Below are positions 13,301 through 26,700 of a DNA stretch of 64,000 nt, piece after piece (positions within the stretch are counted from its first letter, which is position 1; each line of letters begins with the position of its first letter). The stretch is from positions 2,890,001 to 2,954,000 of the forward strand of contig JASJOG010000019.1 of the NCBI GenBank assembly GCA_030142905.1, given 5' to 3'. A program made the position numbers and the translations under genes. The DNA comes from Heliopora coerulea. Lineage: Eukaryota; Cnidaria; Anthozoa; Scleralcyonacea; Helioporidae. Below the pieces are notes generated by a model that searched no databases, was not told the DNA's origin, and was given only the letters and a program-made list of their open reading frames with translations.

Positions 13301-16300
13301 TACCCGAATCTGTGGTAAGAGGCTACATCAAAAACCCCTTACGAAGTCAACTTTTTTCCTACTTTTTTTTTCTCTAGATCACTGAGAAAGAATTGGATTC
13401 TCTCGATTGGGAAGTAGCCACGGTTCTTGAATACGGGGAAACCCTGTGCAAAGACAAATCCATTTTTGATAAAGAAAAAGTGGTTATCCTTACCGAAATG
13501 AAGTCAATGGGAACAGCGTTAAACAGCATTGGAAAGAACGTAGAAGAAAGGAAGCGCAGGTGCGTTGATGAACTGATGAAACATTTTGTGAAACTGCCAT
13601 TAGTCAAACCATCACATGAATTAATACGATTCGTTTTTTATGAAACACATTTCTGCAATTGGCATTGGGATTGCATATCCTAGTTCATTCGTCTGTTTAT
13701 CCCTTCGTTCGTTCATTCTATCATTTTCTTTATTCCTCCACAGCCTAATTTCCAAGATGGAAGAACTACGAAGAGCTCGAGCGAACGAGTTTCTAAGTAA
13801 GTGGAGAAAATCTTCATTGAATGTGGTTAAGTGGATGGACACTTGCGAAGCGGAGATGGCTTCAGAAGTGGATGGTTTACATAGCCTTGTGCTTATCCGT
13901 GAACGACTGGACGATATTGATGTAAGTATTCTTGGTGCAACAGCCATTTTCAAAGCTAGTATACTGAAGTCTTCCTATCTTTCTGTCACCCTCCTCGTCT
14001 TTCTTTCACTCTCGAAAAGGTTTTCTGAATTCTGACTATCCGACAGTCGTTGTCTGGATATTTTTGAGTTAACTAGCTGCAGTGGGTTAACTAGCTGCAA
14101 GTCTCAAATCATATGTTGACGTTTTTTCCGGGGACATGAGCATTAGATTGTTTACGTATAACTGCTTTCGCGTAGAGTTGTCTGTTACTCAGCATTATTC
14201 TCAGCGTGGGGTTATAACGTCATTCTTGACCTTTCCACTTAGTGCATTACTTATGGCATTTTTGATTCAAATGTAAAAATTTTATTCTCGTCTGACAGGA
14301 TCTCGCAGAGAAAATTGTGGCATTTGAGCCTGAATATTCGTCAACGATGAAATGTGGTGAAGACGTGGAGAAAGAACCTTCAGTTGAGGATTTCGAGAAA
14401 GAGAAGGTTGAAAACCAATTATTTGAAATAAAAGAAAGATGGCAAACGATCAATAAAAACCTTGACTCTCTGTTGTCCAGGTATAGTCAATTAAATTTCT
14501 GGGTTACTTAGGTTTTCTTTTCAAATGGGATTTCGCCTCTTTCCAAAACAGAGCTAAATTGCGGATGTACCCCACATATTATTAGATTCTTGGTCATGAA
14601 GTGGCTAGTCACAAGTCAGCAATACTTCACTGAATTAGACCACTTGCAATCATATACCCCAGAAAGGGTGTCTAATTCTCTTTTATCTATACTCAAGTCC
14701 ACTGAAACTTTTTTCTACAAAACTTAACCATCGAAGAAAACAAACTTATGTAGCATTCCAGAGCTCTTAGCAGCCAATCAGCGTGCTTCATTTTGCAAAG
14801 GGGCCGAGAAACGTTCCAGGAGATTTGATATGTCAAGTTATTAACTATGTTTAGAGTGAAAAAATGATGCATAAAGATACGTTATGAATTGTACTTACAT
14901 AATCACAGTTCAAGCCCTCTATTGATGCACAAGTAGGCAACTCACTGGTGAGCCAAAGGGATTTCACTGTCTCTTCGTTGATCTTGGCAGTAGTTCATTA
15001 TGATTTTAATGAAAGCAAAAAGGAAAGCAATATTGCTCCATAATGATTAAGTATTGAGCAAGTCATGAATTTCTGCATTTGGTCAAGCTTTTGCCGTATG
15101 CCATGATAAGTTGTTGAATATTTTACATGCATATTTAGCCGTCTTGAGTAAATTTAACCATGTTCGTTTAGTTTGGAAGATCAGGAAGTCAGTCTTATGG
15201 AACGACATGAAAAAGAGGCTAAGAAATGGCTTGACGACGTTCAAGAAACGCGAGACTGGTGCAGAGAATCTCGAGGATGTGTCATGCGTCTTGAGAAAAT
15301 TAACGAACTATCGAGTTATAATGAACTATCAAGTCAAAGAAAGGAGCTGCAGGTATGATGGTTGGGCCGGTATCGTTGATTGGTAGGTGCTATGGCCGGT
15401 TCCCTTCATACATCTGCTGAATACAACTACCAGAATGCTTTTCGAAATCTTGTTGGTAATGTTAATCGGAGCAATTGTCTTCCCTTTCGCTCTGGAAATT
15501 CAATGTTTGCATGAAAATGAAATAACCGCAAAGTGTTCTGGTAGTTGTATTCAGCTGACGGAATAAGGGGAACCAGCTATTACCAATAAAATGTGAATTA
15601 GGTATTACAAATGTGAAAACATTCCGATTTCATATGTGAAAATGACGATTTCAGATGTGAAAGGGTTCCAATTCCCTATGTTTTTCACGAGTGAAATGAC
15701 ATATATCTACTCAATCCATTTTTTTAGATCATCGTGGAAATGCTTCCTAAATACGAAGGTCGAGTGAGAGAACTTGGAGCTATGAGCCAACAACTTTCTC
15801 GGAATTCTAAGAACAAAACCGAAAGCGAAAAATATATACAAGAATACCAAGAGTTGCAAAAAGACTTTAATGAAATAAAAATGTCAACGGAATCATCCAA
15901 ATCGAAGTATGTAACAAGATTTTTATTCCTTCAGAGTGTTTTAGGTTATTCAATTTGTATTAGTGCTTAGACAGGTTTCCTTGCCACCGGACGTCTTCGT
16001 GTTGATCTAAATTTTCTCGAAATGCTTGATCTAATTTTAACCTGGCAAATTCCTCGTGTGGTTGTTATAATCGCCGCTGTTTTCGCTGTTGTTGTTGCTG
16101 CTGCTGTTGTTGCTATAGCCGTTGTTGTTCTACAGTTGCAGTTACTGTTGCTGTAGGTATAATTGTTTCAACTCCTTGCTATATCTGTGGCTATATTTGT
16201 CGCCGTATATATTGTCTCTGTGGTGATCCTGCTGCTTTGATGCTATTGTAGTTATGGTCTCTTGCCCCTCCATCGTTCGGTCCCATTCTAATTTTTACTA

Positions 16301-17727
16301 TCACGATACTTTTCTATTTTTTTCGTCATAGTTACGACGCCATGATCACAAACCTGGAGTCCACCCATGGCCAACAATTGTCCGAGTGGAACAAGAGAGG
16401 TGAACGTATTGAAAACCGACTGGTGAACATTGAAACTCAGTGGCAAGAGATCAGTCATCTGGAAAACGCGGACGAAGAGGAGGTAGCGTCCAAAAGACTG
16501 CAGCTGGAGGTGAGAATTCAAACAAAGGGCTACTGAGTAATTTTTTGATACATAACTGGGAGTGAAAAGGAAGCCAAGGTGAGCGAGGGCGGAGAAGCTG
16601 TTTGGCAAGAAGCTTGAATTTTATTATTACATCCCATCGAAGTGAAGTTCGAACTTGTTTTTTTTCGCCCTGTCCTACTTCTTATGACGTGAAGATCCTG
16701 TAATATTCCCTCAGGAATGTCCCAGTTATTCGCTGTTTACTCTTGGGCAAAAATGAAAAGAATTCATCATACGAGAGGTGACAAGTTTTGAACCCCTTTC
16801 GTTTCCAATTTTTTCTTTGTTTTTAACTTTTAACTAGGCCATAGTTTCGGACTTAAGTGACCTTCAGCCAGACTTTGACCGCCATAGTTCGCTTGGTCAT
16901 CAGCTGTCGGAAGACCTCGCTTTTAATTCCGATACCCGAGAGATGATTCAGCGCAAACTGTCTGACTACGACAGCCGATGGGCAACTCTTCAAGTGTAAG
17001 TATGCTTCATGAATTTATTCCAGGAATTATACAATAGCACAATCCAGTACAAGTTAATCTGGACCTACTGCATTAAATAGCCACGTTCATTTTTTACTGC
17101 TACTGTTGCAGTACTTTTTGATGTCGTTGTCATGCTGAACTTTGAACTGGATGTGGTAGTTCTGTTGATGAAGAATCAGGAGTAGTGTTTTAAGGTTAAC
17201 AAGAGTTTGATACAGGCAGGAAGGACGATTGTCCGTTCCCTGTAAAAATATTTAGAGAGAAAAGAAATGAAACTCTGCGTTTCTGATCAGTGATCTTTGC
17301 ATTGTTTTTGTCGTTTCGTTATTAAGACCCAGAAGACTTGCCTCACAACTTCCTCGCATTGCTGTGGTTGAGAACGTTTGTAAAGTTGAAGACACAAAAC
17401 AAGTGGAAAGTGTCGACATGGATGCTTTTGATGAATTGTTTGGAATCGACCGGTTAGTAGATGAAGCATTTTGCAATGGCCACAGGCTGCTTGTGTGGGT
17501 TAGGGATAGTTCATCTGGGGGATAAGTCCCAGCGGGTGAACAGCGTTTTCCGTGTTTTGAACAACCATAGTCAAATTTAATCTTCCAAATGGCCAGTTGT
17601 CTACAAGACAGTGATAAAAGGCGGATAAATTTCAACTTGTAGTTCATGCGTAGGCTTATGTCTTGTCTTGCCTACACATTAGTCGTAAATGCTCGCGTCC
17701 TGGCTTCATGCATAACGCCTCGTTTGC

Positions 17728-17780
<53 letters not shown>

Positions 17781-20700
17781 CCCTCCCCCCTCCCTCTCCC
17801 TCTCCCTCTCCCTCTCTCTGTCCCCTAACTTACTCGTACCTAATTATTTCCCTTAACTTGCGCATACCTTCCTTATCGAATGCCGCTTTTTGGCTGCCGT
17901 CCCTTCTAAGTGCCCATAGTTCCTTTCCTTTATCTCAGCTTGTCTACAACGTACAACCAGTTACTGCACTTTCACATCTTGGACTGCTTTTCTTTATCTT
18001 ACTTGACTAAACCCGAACAAAAAAAATTGTCCTAACGTACAATTTAAAGTTAACCCTTTACCTGACAGGTTTTGTGAGAGATCTTCCTTTGACGAGTGAA
18101 ATCGTTTGCCGTTAACCTGAGTAAAATTAACAAGTTGCCTACAGGTAAGAGTGCCAGCGAAAAGACTAACTGTAATTCCTATGTATTTTTTTTCTAGTTC
18201 TGATGATCATGGCTGCCAGGGATTAGTGGATTGGTATGTAGACTACGATGGTGTACTCGAGTGGTGTACAGATGCCGAAAAAAAAGTGGAAGAACTGGGG
18301 AAGCCGGGAGAGTATATAGTAATTGTAGAAAGACAACATGGTGAAATTGGGGTAAATAATATTTGGTTATAGTAATTTTAAATTATTGTTTTTAACTGTT
18401 TTGTTTTATTCGCGAGTTTTATGTTTTAACATTGTTTCTTTATGATATGTTTTATTTTTGTTTTGTTAGTTACGTTGTGTTGTAGGTCGTAGGGTTTGGG
18501 GTGGTGTGGTGTATTGTATAGTGTTGTGTACTGCTGTGTTATGTTGTGTTTTGTCTTGTGCAGTTTTCTGTTGTTCTAGGGTTTGATGTCGTGAGATTGG
18601 GTGGTTTCTTTTTACTGTTTTTTTTTTTGTATAGTTGTGTTGTGTTGTGTCGAGTTCTGCTGAGGCGTGTTGGGTTGGACTGGGTTAGGTTGCGTTGGGT
18701 TTGATTGTGTTGTGTTGTGCCGTTTTGCGGTGTTTTGTGTTGTGTGTTGTTATTCCTATTTATCAAAGTTACAGAGCCACAGTGTTAACAGTTATGTAAG
18801 CATTCATACCACCCAATCTTGAATATACTCAGATATTCTGAATATTCTGTCCCTAAAAGTATTAACATTAAGCTAACATATGGGTTCATCACCGATGCAT
18901 ATCGTATTTCACATTTTTCAATACAAGACAAGAGGAGGCAAAGGTTTATTTGTACCCAGATCAGTAGATTATAATGAAATATAAAGTTCGAATTACTTTT
19001 TAGAGTACATGCTATCTGTAATAACCACAAGGGCTAAAAAATATCATGCAGCATAAATTCATTCATTTATTCATTGATAATGAAAATATTTCTTTACATT
19101 TTACTGTTTGTGCTAACTTATTTATTTATTTATTTATTTATAAATTTATTGATCTTTTTAATTTTTTTCAGGAAATGATACAAAAATTGACGTCACACGA
19201 AACTACTGTGTCCAAAGTCGTTGACAAAGGCAATCATCTCCTTGCTGACTCAGAAACGCTAAGATTCAGTAGAAACGAAGTGTCTCGCCTTGAGAATGAC
19301 TTAAAGACGTTAAAAGCTAAATGGGATCATCTTCAAGAAAAAGCATTTGATGCTGAAAGGAGGTATGAAGTTGTACAGCAGGATATCTTCACGAAATATT
19401 CGCCAAAATATCAGCGGCGAGACATAAACGTTAATTCTGCGTAAAACTGTCAGATAATTTTGAGTAGTGGTGAAATCTTGATCGGTGACAAAGTACCGTA
19501 GCCGACGATTCCCGAACCCTCTGTCTGTCTAAGCAACCGCTTCTCCGAGCCAACAAACTCTTGTGGGCGACCACCTCCCCCCTTAGGAGGTATTTTCTGT
19601 GAGCGATCACCTCTCATAAGCAACCACCAATAATGAGCAACCGACTCATAGTGAATCATTTTCCTCAAGTAACCATCTGTCATAAGCAACCACTTCTCAT
19701 AACAAACCACCTTCTCTGGTCGATCACCTCCTGTGATCGACCACCTTTTATATCACCCAAGCAAACTCATAACTGTGAAGAAGCCTCCTTAATTTGATAT
19801 TCCTGGTATCCCGGTTCACATGTATTTTATTTACTGAAAGTTCACAAACGATTACAGGTCCGGCAAGGAACCACCTCGTGCAAGCAACCCCTTCTCTTAA
19901 AAAATCACTTTACGTTAGTTTCCGTTCCCCATAAGCGGCAACCTGTGGTTTACTACCATCGCTCGGCAAACAAGGTTACCTTTCAATGGCGCTCTCTTAC
20001 GCGTAGCTGTGCCGAGGGGTTGGTCGTTAACAAAAGGTTTTGTTGTATCTTTAGCCTGAACGAACACGTTAACAAACTGCAAGAGTTTCAAGACTGGCAA
20101 GAAAAAGCATCGGCGTTATCACAGTGGCTAGAGATGACCAATCGGAAATTGGACTGTTGTACTGCACCATCCGATGAACCAGATGAAAAGAGTAAACAAG
20201 AAACATTTTTAGAGGTAAGGGGAATGTATTAGCTAAGTGTCAAGTCAGTATGGATGCTGTTGTTTGTCAAGCCACATTGCGCAAAGCTTCCCGCATAATC
20301 TCACTACATCATTCAAGCTCCATGCAGTAAAAGATAACATATCGAGACTAGAATACAGCAAGTACATATTGCACAACAATTAAATTAACACCTAATACAC
20401 ATTTGAAATATCTAGGGAGGGGCTAACCTAACGGTCTGCGAGGCCTTACGAAAATTCCACATGTCATTTCAAATGTAAAAAAACATGTGGAATTGGAACA
20501 TTTTCGTACATGACATTTTCATTTCACATATGGAATTGAAACAATCCATATATGAAATATTATTTTCATATGTGAACTTGCATGTGAAATTTTTGTAAGG
20601 GAGTCTTCGAGAGCAAGTTTGTCGGTCATTGCAGGTCTGCTAGTTTGCCTGTAGCAACTGCACGTTATAAGGCGATACTTTATTTGTTTTACACATATAC

Positions 20701-23700
20701 GTAGCTCAAGAGTTTTCCAGTTGCGAGTCTCGTTTTGAATCACTCATTTTGGAAATGCTCTTACAGGTTTTAGCTCGTCAATTTACGTTCGTGGGTTTCG
20801 GTGACATCAGGAAGATCCTTATAACTTGTATTTTGAACCTAAACCACAAACGTTTTAAAGATACGTTATTATTTTCCGTTGCATTGGTTGTCATCATTTG
20901 AAATTCGTTTGCATTAAGAATTTGACCGCCTGCAGTGATACTCGAGAGGCAAAACAATGCCACACGTGGAAGGTACACGTGGCACTTAGAAACTCAGTGG
21001 AGCGATCATTTCTAAATCCTGCGATTTATATTCCGTTCTCTTTTATGCCCACTGAAAAAGAGGAAAAACATTCAATGTAATCGTTTTCTCCTTCATGTTT
21101 AATGATGTTGATTACTGTAATCCTCATGTGTGGTTGCGCTAGGATCCTCTAAACTGTTTCGAAAGATCTCAAGTAACCTCTAAAATAACTAATTAATTGA
21201 TGTATTGGGTACTATTAAACCAGCTGCATTACCCCATAAATGTTGGCACCTGGTTTGTTTTTCCTTCGAGACGACTAGCAAATGGAATCACCTCGCATCA
21301 AAACGTGGTTATGACGTCGTCCGATTCGAACCAACGGAACAGTTTCAAAATATTGGAAACTTGCGTTTATATTCGTGTCTGCCAGCCAGCCAATGAGCAT
21401 TCGTTTGAGTGTTTAAATACCTATTGCTTCTAATAGCTCAAGCATTACGGTTTGTTAACTAATGGCAAGCTAGTCTCTCCTCTGTACTGATGGTTTGCAA
21501 CGCATGGTTTTTCAAAGGCTGTGTTCAGAATGCTGCTTTTTCGTATTAGTCGGCCTAACCACGTAGTTTCGCATACAATACCAGAGGTAAATATTTAAAC
21601 CTGCGTATTTAATTTCAAGAACTTATAGCTTTGGCAAGTTCATGACAAATATGAAATAATTTCTACAAATGCTGACCAGATACCAACACACTTTAGCCTT
21701 GTGATGTTCCCGTGTAACGTGTGTCTTAATAAACTATTATAAAATGTAATCCATGTATTAGTTTGAGTTGCTAAATACATTCGTTACATAAGTACATCCG
21801 GGCATTTGAATCTTGCTTTCGTAATTGTATATAATCTAGCCTGCATAATTAAAGTCGAAATAGTGGCTGACAATTCAACGAAGTTTGGTAAAAAACAGTG
21901 TGCTTAAGAAGGATGTTTCAGTGTAATTTTTTCCTGTTGTTGATGTTCTTAAATCTTCCAAAATGCACTTTGAAATTTTCCAAGTGTATTTTGGGATATT
22001 TTAAACCATTATTTTAATAGTACTTTCTTCAGTTTTTGTATTCATTGATTATTATTTTATCTTTTTTCCTAGAAATTCGTGAAGGAGAAACAACAGAACG
22101 AAGAAAGTATCAACGATGTTCTGAACCTTGGTCGGTATATCGTTACCAACAATTTAGTATTGAAGAATAAGCACGATGAGGTCAACGATGATGTCAAAAC
22201 GTTCAAGAACCTCTGGAATCAAATGCTTTCGAAAGCCGACGAGTTTTGCAAACTGTGAGTAATGTCATATCATTTGAGCCTGATCATAACAAAAGCTCAG
22301 AAACCATGGGCATGTCAGGTTTTCCAAAAGGAAGCGGTGAAATTTACGGACAATGTTTTCAGGGATACCTGGATAATCTTAAGGCCAAGGAAGCCCTCGT
22401 GGCCGGTTAAGAGCACCTCAGCTAAGTTATTACAATTGAAAAAAGATGCACCATAAGTCGAATCTTGAGCGGTTCGTGAAGTCCAGTGCGTTAAAGAGAG
22501 AAGTAAACGTTTTTCATGTTGATTTGATGGATTGAGATTTCTACTGTGTAACTTTCGTCGGAGCCAATTGTTGGCCGCCACTGTTGGCCCTTTTCTAAAG
22601 ACAACTGCCTCTACGACTCCTCTGTTCCGGCGACCATGATTAAATCCGTATGAAAGTATTGAAGAGCAGCACAAAAATTGGCTGGGTTGGATACGTAAAT
22701 CCTGCAGGCTCCAAGCGACATTCGGAAAATGTGGGTCCAGTATTTCTTGTCTTGACACCATTAGAAGAACGAAAAGATTCCCACTACAACAGTTGAAAGA
22801 TGAAATTTATTATCATAGGGAGTTTAAGCTAACTAGTACAGCAACGGTACTCAACAAAATACAAAACAATCAAATGATTTCAAACCCAAACCCCGTGGCA
22901 CACTAATTCGCGAATCCAGTTTGAAAATTAATGTTTTCTAAGCCTCAAACATTTGAGGAGAAAAGTAAGCGTGTTTTTGTCACATTTAAAGTCACGACGC
23001 GGTTATGATTTCCCTTTATATTTCCTGCATGAATTTGTAATTTGAAATTGAAAAAAAATTGTAATAAAGTTCTCGTATTATTGTAGAAGGTGTTTTGTTT
23101 CTAATATTTCCTTGTTTCGGGGCTTTTTAATAGATTTGGTATCGAATTCAGTCACGTCGATATAAACGTAAGTAATTAAATAATGTACAGCTAAATGTGT
23201 ACGATAAAATAGGCTTAGGACTCACGAAGGAACTGGGCTGGAGTCGCTACATGATGCAAGGACTGGTACGGAGGAAGTGATGAAGTGTCTCGTTGGTTGT
23301 CAGTTGGTCGTGGGTCCAATTCCCGCTATCGGCTATGACTCGTTAGAGTTCACTAGTTTTAGAGCATTTGTATTTGCATAGTATACGCAAGTAAGTTGGT
23401 GTTGTTCTTTTGTCTGAATTTTCTGATAGTCGTCCGATCCTTTCGAGCAATGGAAACGGAAGGTAAAGGAATTGGAAAAATGGCTTGCAGACGCTAACAA
23501 TAGACTAATGTTTGATGAAGACCTCAAGGATTATTCCGTTCTAAAAAGATTACCAGCAGATACAAAGGTATGAAACAAAATTATACGAAACTAAGAACGA
23601 GCGTGCTGTAAACGTGACGTACACGAGAACTGTCTCCTATACGTCATTGTCCGGTATAACGGAATTATCTTCGATCTGGTTTTACAGGAAATTTCCGAAG

Positions 23701-26700
23701 GAATTGACAACTACTGTGTCCCACAATTTAATGAAATCACTTCCAAGGGTCAAGATATTTTCAACAGCAAGAAATACAACCCGATTCAAAATGCTGAAAT
23801 TACCGAAACTATCACTAGACTCTCAGAACAAATGAAGGCCTTGAGACAATTTGTCGACTCTCAGAAAATACAGTGAGTTTTGTTGTTGCTGTTGTTGCCG
23901 CTGTTACTGCTGCTGTTTTAAGCATAAGTTCTGCAGTCAGATACATACACCAGCGTTCGTTTTTTGTACAACAGTTTATGTGGGAGTTTACGAAAACGAA
24001 TTGTTTTCCAACTGATTAAGACTCCTCTGAACCTCCCAGGAACACCGGGGGGAAAAACACGGTCAACTAATCGTTGTATTGTTTCTCTGTATAGCCAGGA
24101 ACGTATGGAGCACGTTCATGAGGAGCGTAATTCGAATCTTTGCCGTTTCAAAAGGGAATAAATTCAACATGTCAAAAAAAGAAATGAATTAACCTTTACC
24201 GAGCTTTTGTCCGTTTGGTGAAAAGTCGAGACGAAGTATACTAAATGTTGTCTTGTTTTAAATTTAGTGTTAGAAACACCACGTTGGCATTCTTCAACCA
24301 AAAGCTGAACGCCTGCGAGGCAGTGGTGGAAAGCGTGCTTGAAGATATGAAAAAATTAAAGTCTGTTGGAACGCAACCTGAAGTTGTTCGAGATCAAGTT
24401 GATTTGATAAAGGTAAAAAAAAGTTTCAACCCTCACCATTGCATAAAATAGTTTAGAGAGAGGTATAAACTCTTCGTGTCGTGGAATGGTTGCAGGTTTG
24501 AGTGATGGATCTAATGATATACATATTACAGAAACCTTGGTCAATTTTCTTTGATAATAGATCGGTTGTCTTAAAAAAAATCGGTTCCAGTCCCTCTAAA
24601 TTTGAGCTAGGGGGGCTAATTCCGCCCACGGTTACATAACTGCATAAATGTTCTCGGAAACGTTCGAGTTTGTCGGCTTCATGGGAAAAGATTGACAAGA
24701 AATGTCGCCTGATGGTGGTTCTCGGTTCACACTTTTTAGTTTGACTCACCACGGAAAGTTAGTGTTGTGTTATTAACTGAAACCGATCCTTGGAGGATTT
24801 ACATCTGCGCGAGGGTGTTTGACAAACGTCATTTTTGTCATGTGAATAATGTATTGTTTTTCAAGGTAGACATTTCCAGATAAGGTCGCTAAATCGATGT
24901 AGATTTCAGAAACGATCTCGATTCTAGAGACAAAAGAACTTCGTTTGGACATCGACGTAGGTTGGGAACTTCTGCGGGCAGGCGAGGCGCAAAAACCAAA
25001 TGTTCTCGACAAATTCTGTTAAACATGTAAGAAAAGAGAAAAGCTTGACAAAAAGTGATGCAGCTAAGCATAGCAATTGGTCATGCTATTCAAATTTAAG
25101 ATTACCTATGCATAGCAACAGGATCTTGCTATGAAAATATAAAATTATGTACAATATTTTAATATCAACTACAACATATACATTAACATTATTTTGTTAC
25201 AATTTTTAGACATAGTTAGCCTAACCACTACCCTGTCCACTAATTGCTGCATTTTTTGTATCATAACCATTGCTTTGGTTGATATGTATGCCTTGACACC
25301 TGAATATCGCAGATCATTTTAAATTTGCATGGCATGACTTGTTGTTATGCTTAAGTAATCTTAAATGTACATAGCATGACCGGTTGGTATGCTTAGCTTT
25401 GCCAATGTTGACGAACTTGATGAAAATTCGTGATCGCATGTCATCACTCGGAGCTCGAGTACAATGTTTAATTCTTATTTAATCTGATCTCCATATACAA
25501 ACAGCTGACGGTTGATTCACGTGATCCGAATTGTTTGAGAGTGAATGAACTTACTGGATAACACCTCGTAATCCATAATGTTTGCTCGATTTGTCCGATT
25601 TTCAAATGAGACATCTGGCTCGCATTACAGGTTCTCCAGGTTGGGAAGAAAGTCCGCATTGCAGGCTGTGAGACGTCAGATAATGTTATTGGACTAATCA
25701 CGCGACTGTTTTAGCCCGCCTGACTAAGCTCACGTTTCAACCCGGCCAGCCAAGGTCAGGTTTAGCCCTGTCTAATATATCGCGTGCAAAAAGCCCATTT
25801 GACTGACTGACAGCTAAATTTTGTTCTCTTGTCTCGTGCGGTAAATGTACAACTCGCAAGTCTAGCCACTTTTTTCGGACACAACCTGTTTAAATTATTG
25901 CATGAAGAACATACACAGAGAAAAAAAAATCTACTGTTCACAGTGTACAGATCATTACAGAGTTCATGAGAAAACACGACGTAGATAGAAAGGACGACGT
26001 GACCGTTCCTTGAGATAACTCTTCCAAAAGAGAGGGTATGAATAACTTGCGGTCGCAGAGTGTAATTTCATACCTAGCTTTATCCACACAAGATTCGTGA
26101 CGAAGAGCATTTCCACATTATCTCGACGATTTAGGCAGTTAAGACCCCTAGAAGCCTGGGCTGTACCTAACGAAAAACATTGATCGACCAGCTAGGATGT
26201 CTTGGAAGTAAATATTTGGCAGTAAAAAAAAAGAAGAACATTTTGAGTTTAGTACGTCTGGTTTGATTCATGGGAGTAAAATTTGAAGTGCTTTATTTAC
26301 TACCATCTGCGTTGTCGCTTCCGTTAACTCATTCGTGTCCATTAAGTTGGAAGGATAATATTTGACTGATGGCTATAGTGGTTAAAACCACCCACGCTAT
26401 CAGATGTTTGTAAGTTGAAGCTACTTCAGTGTACAACACAAGCAAGATCAGCACGAAACTCGAATTTTCATTTATTTCGTATAATTCGAACAAAGTCTAT
26501 TTCAGCGAAATCTTTTTGCAGGTGAAACAATTTACTTCATCTTAAGACCTGGAATGTTGTTTGTTCAGTTACAAAGACTCTTAGCCAAGTCTTAGTATTT
26601 TAAAATTGTTAAATGCGCTCAGTTTTTAAAAGTTGCTTTCCCCTCAGCTTTGTAACGTCTCTCTTTCGATATTACTAGCTCTTATTTTCGTTCTCCGAAG

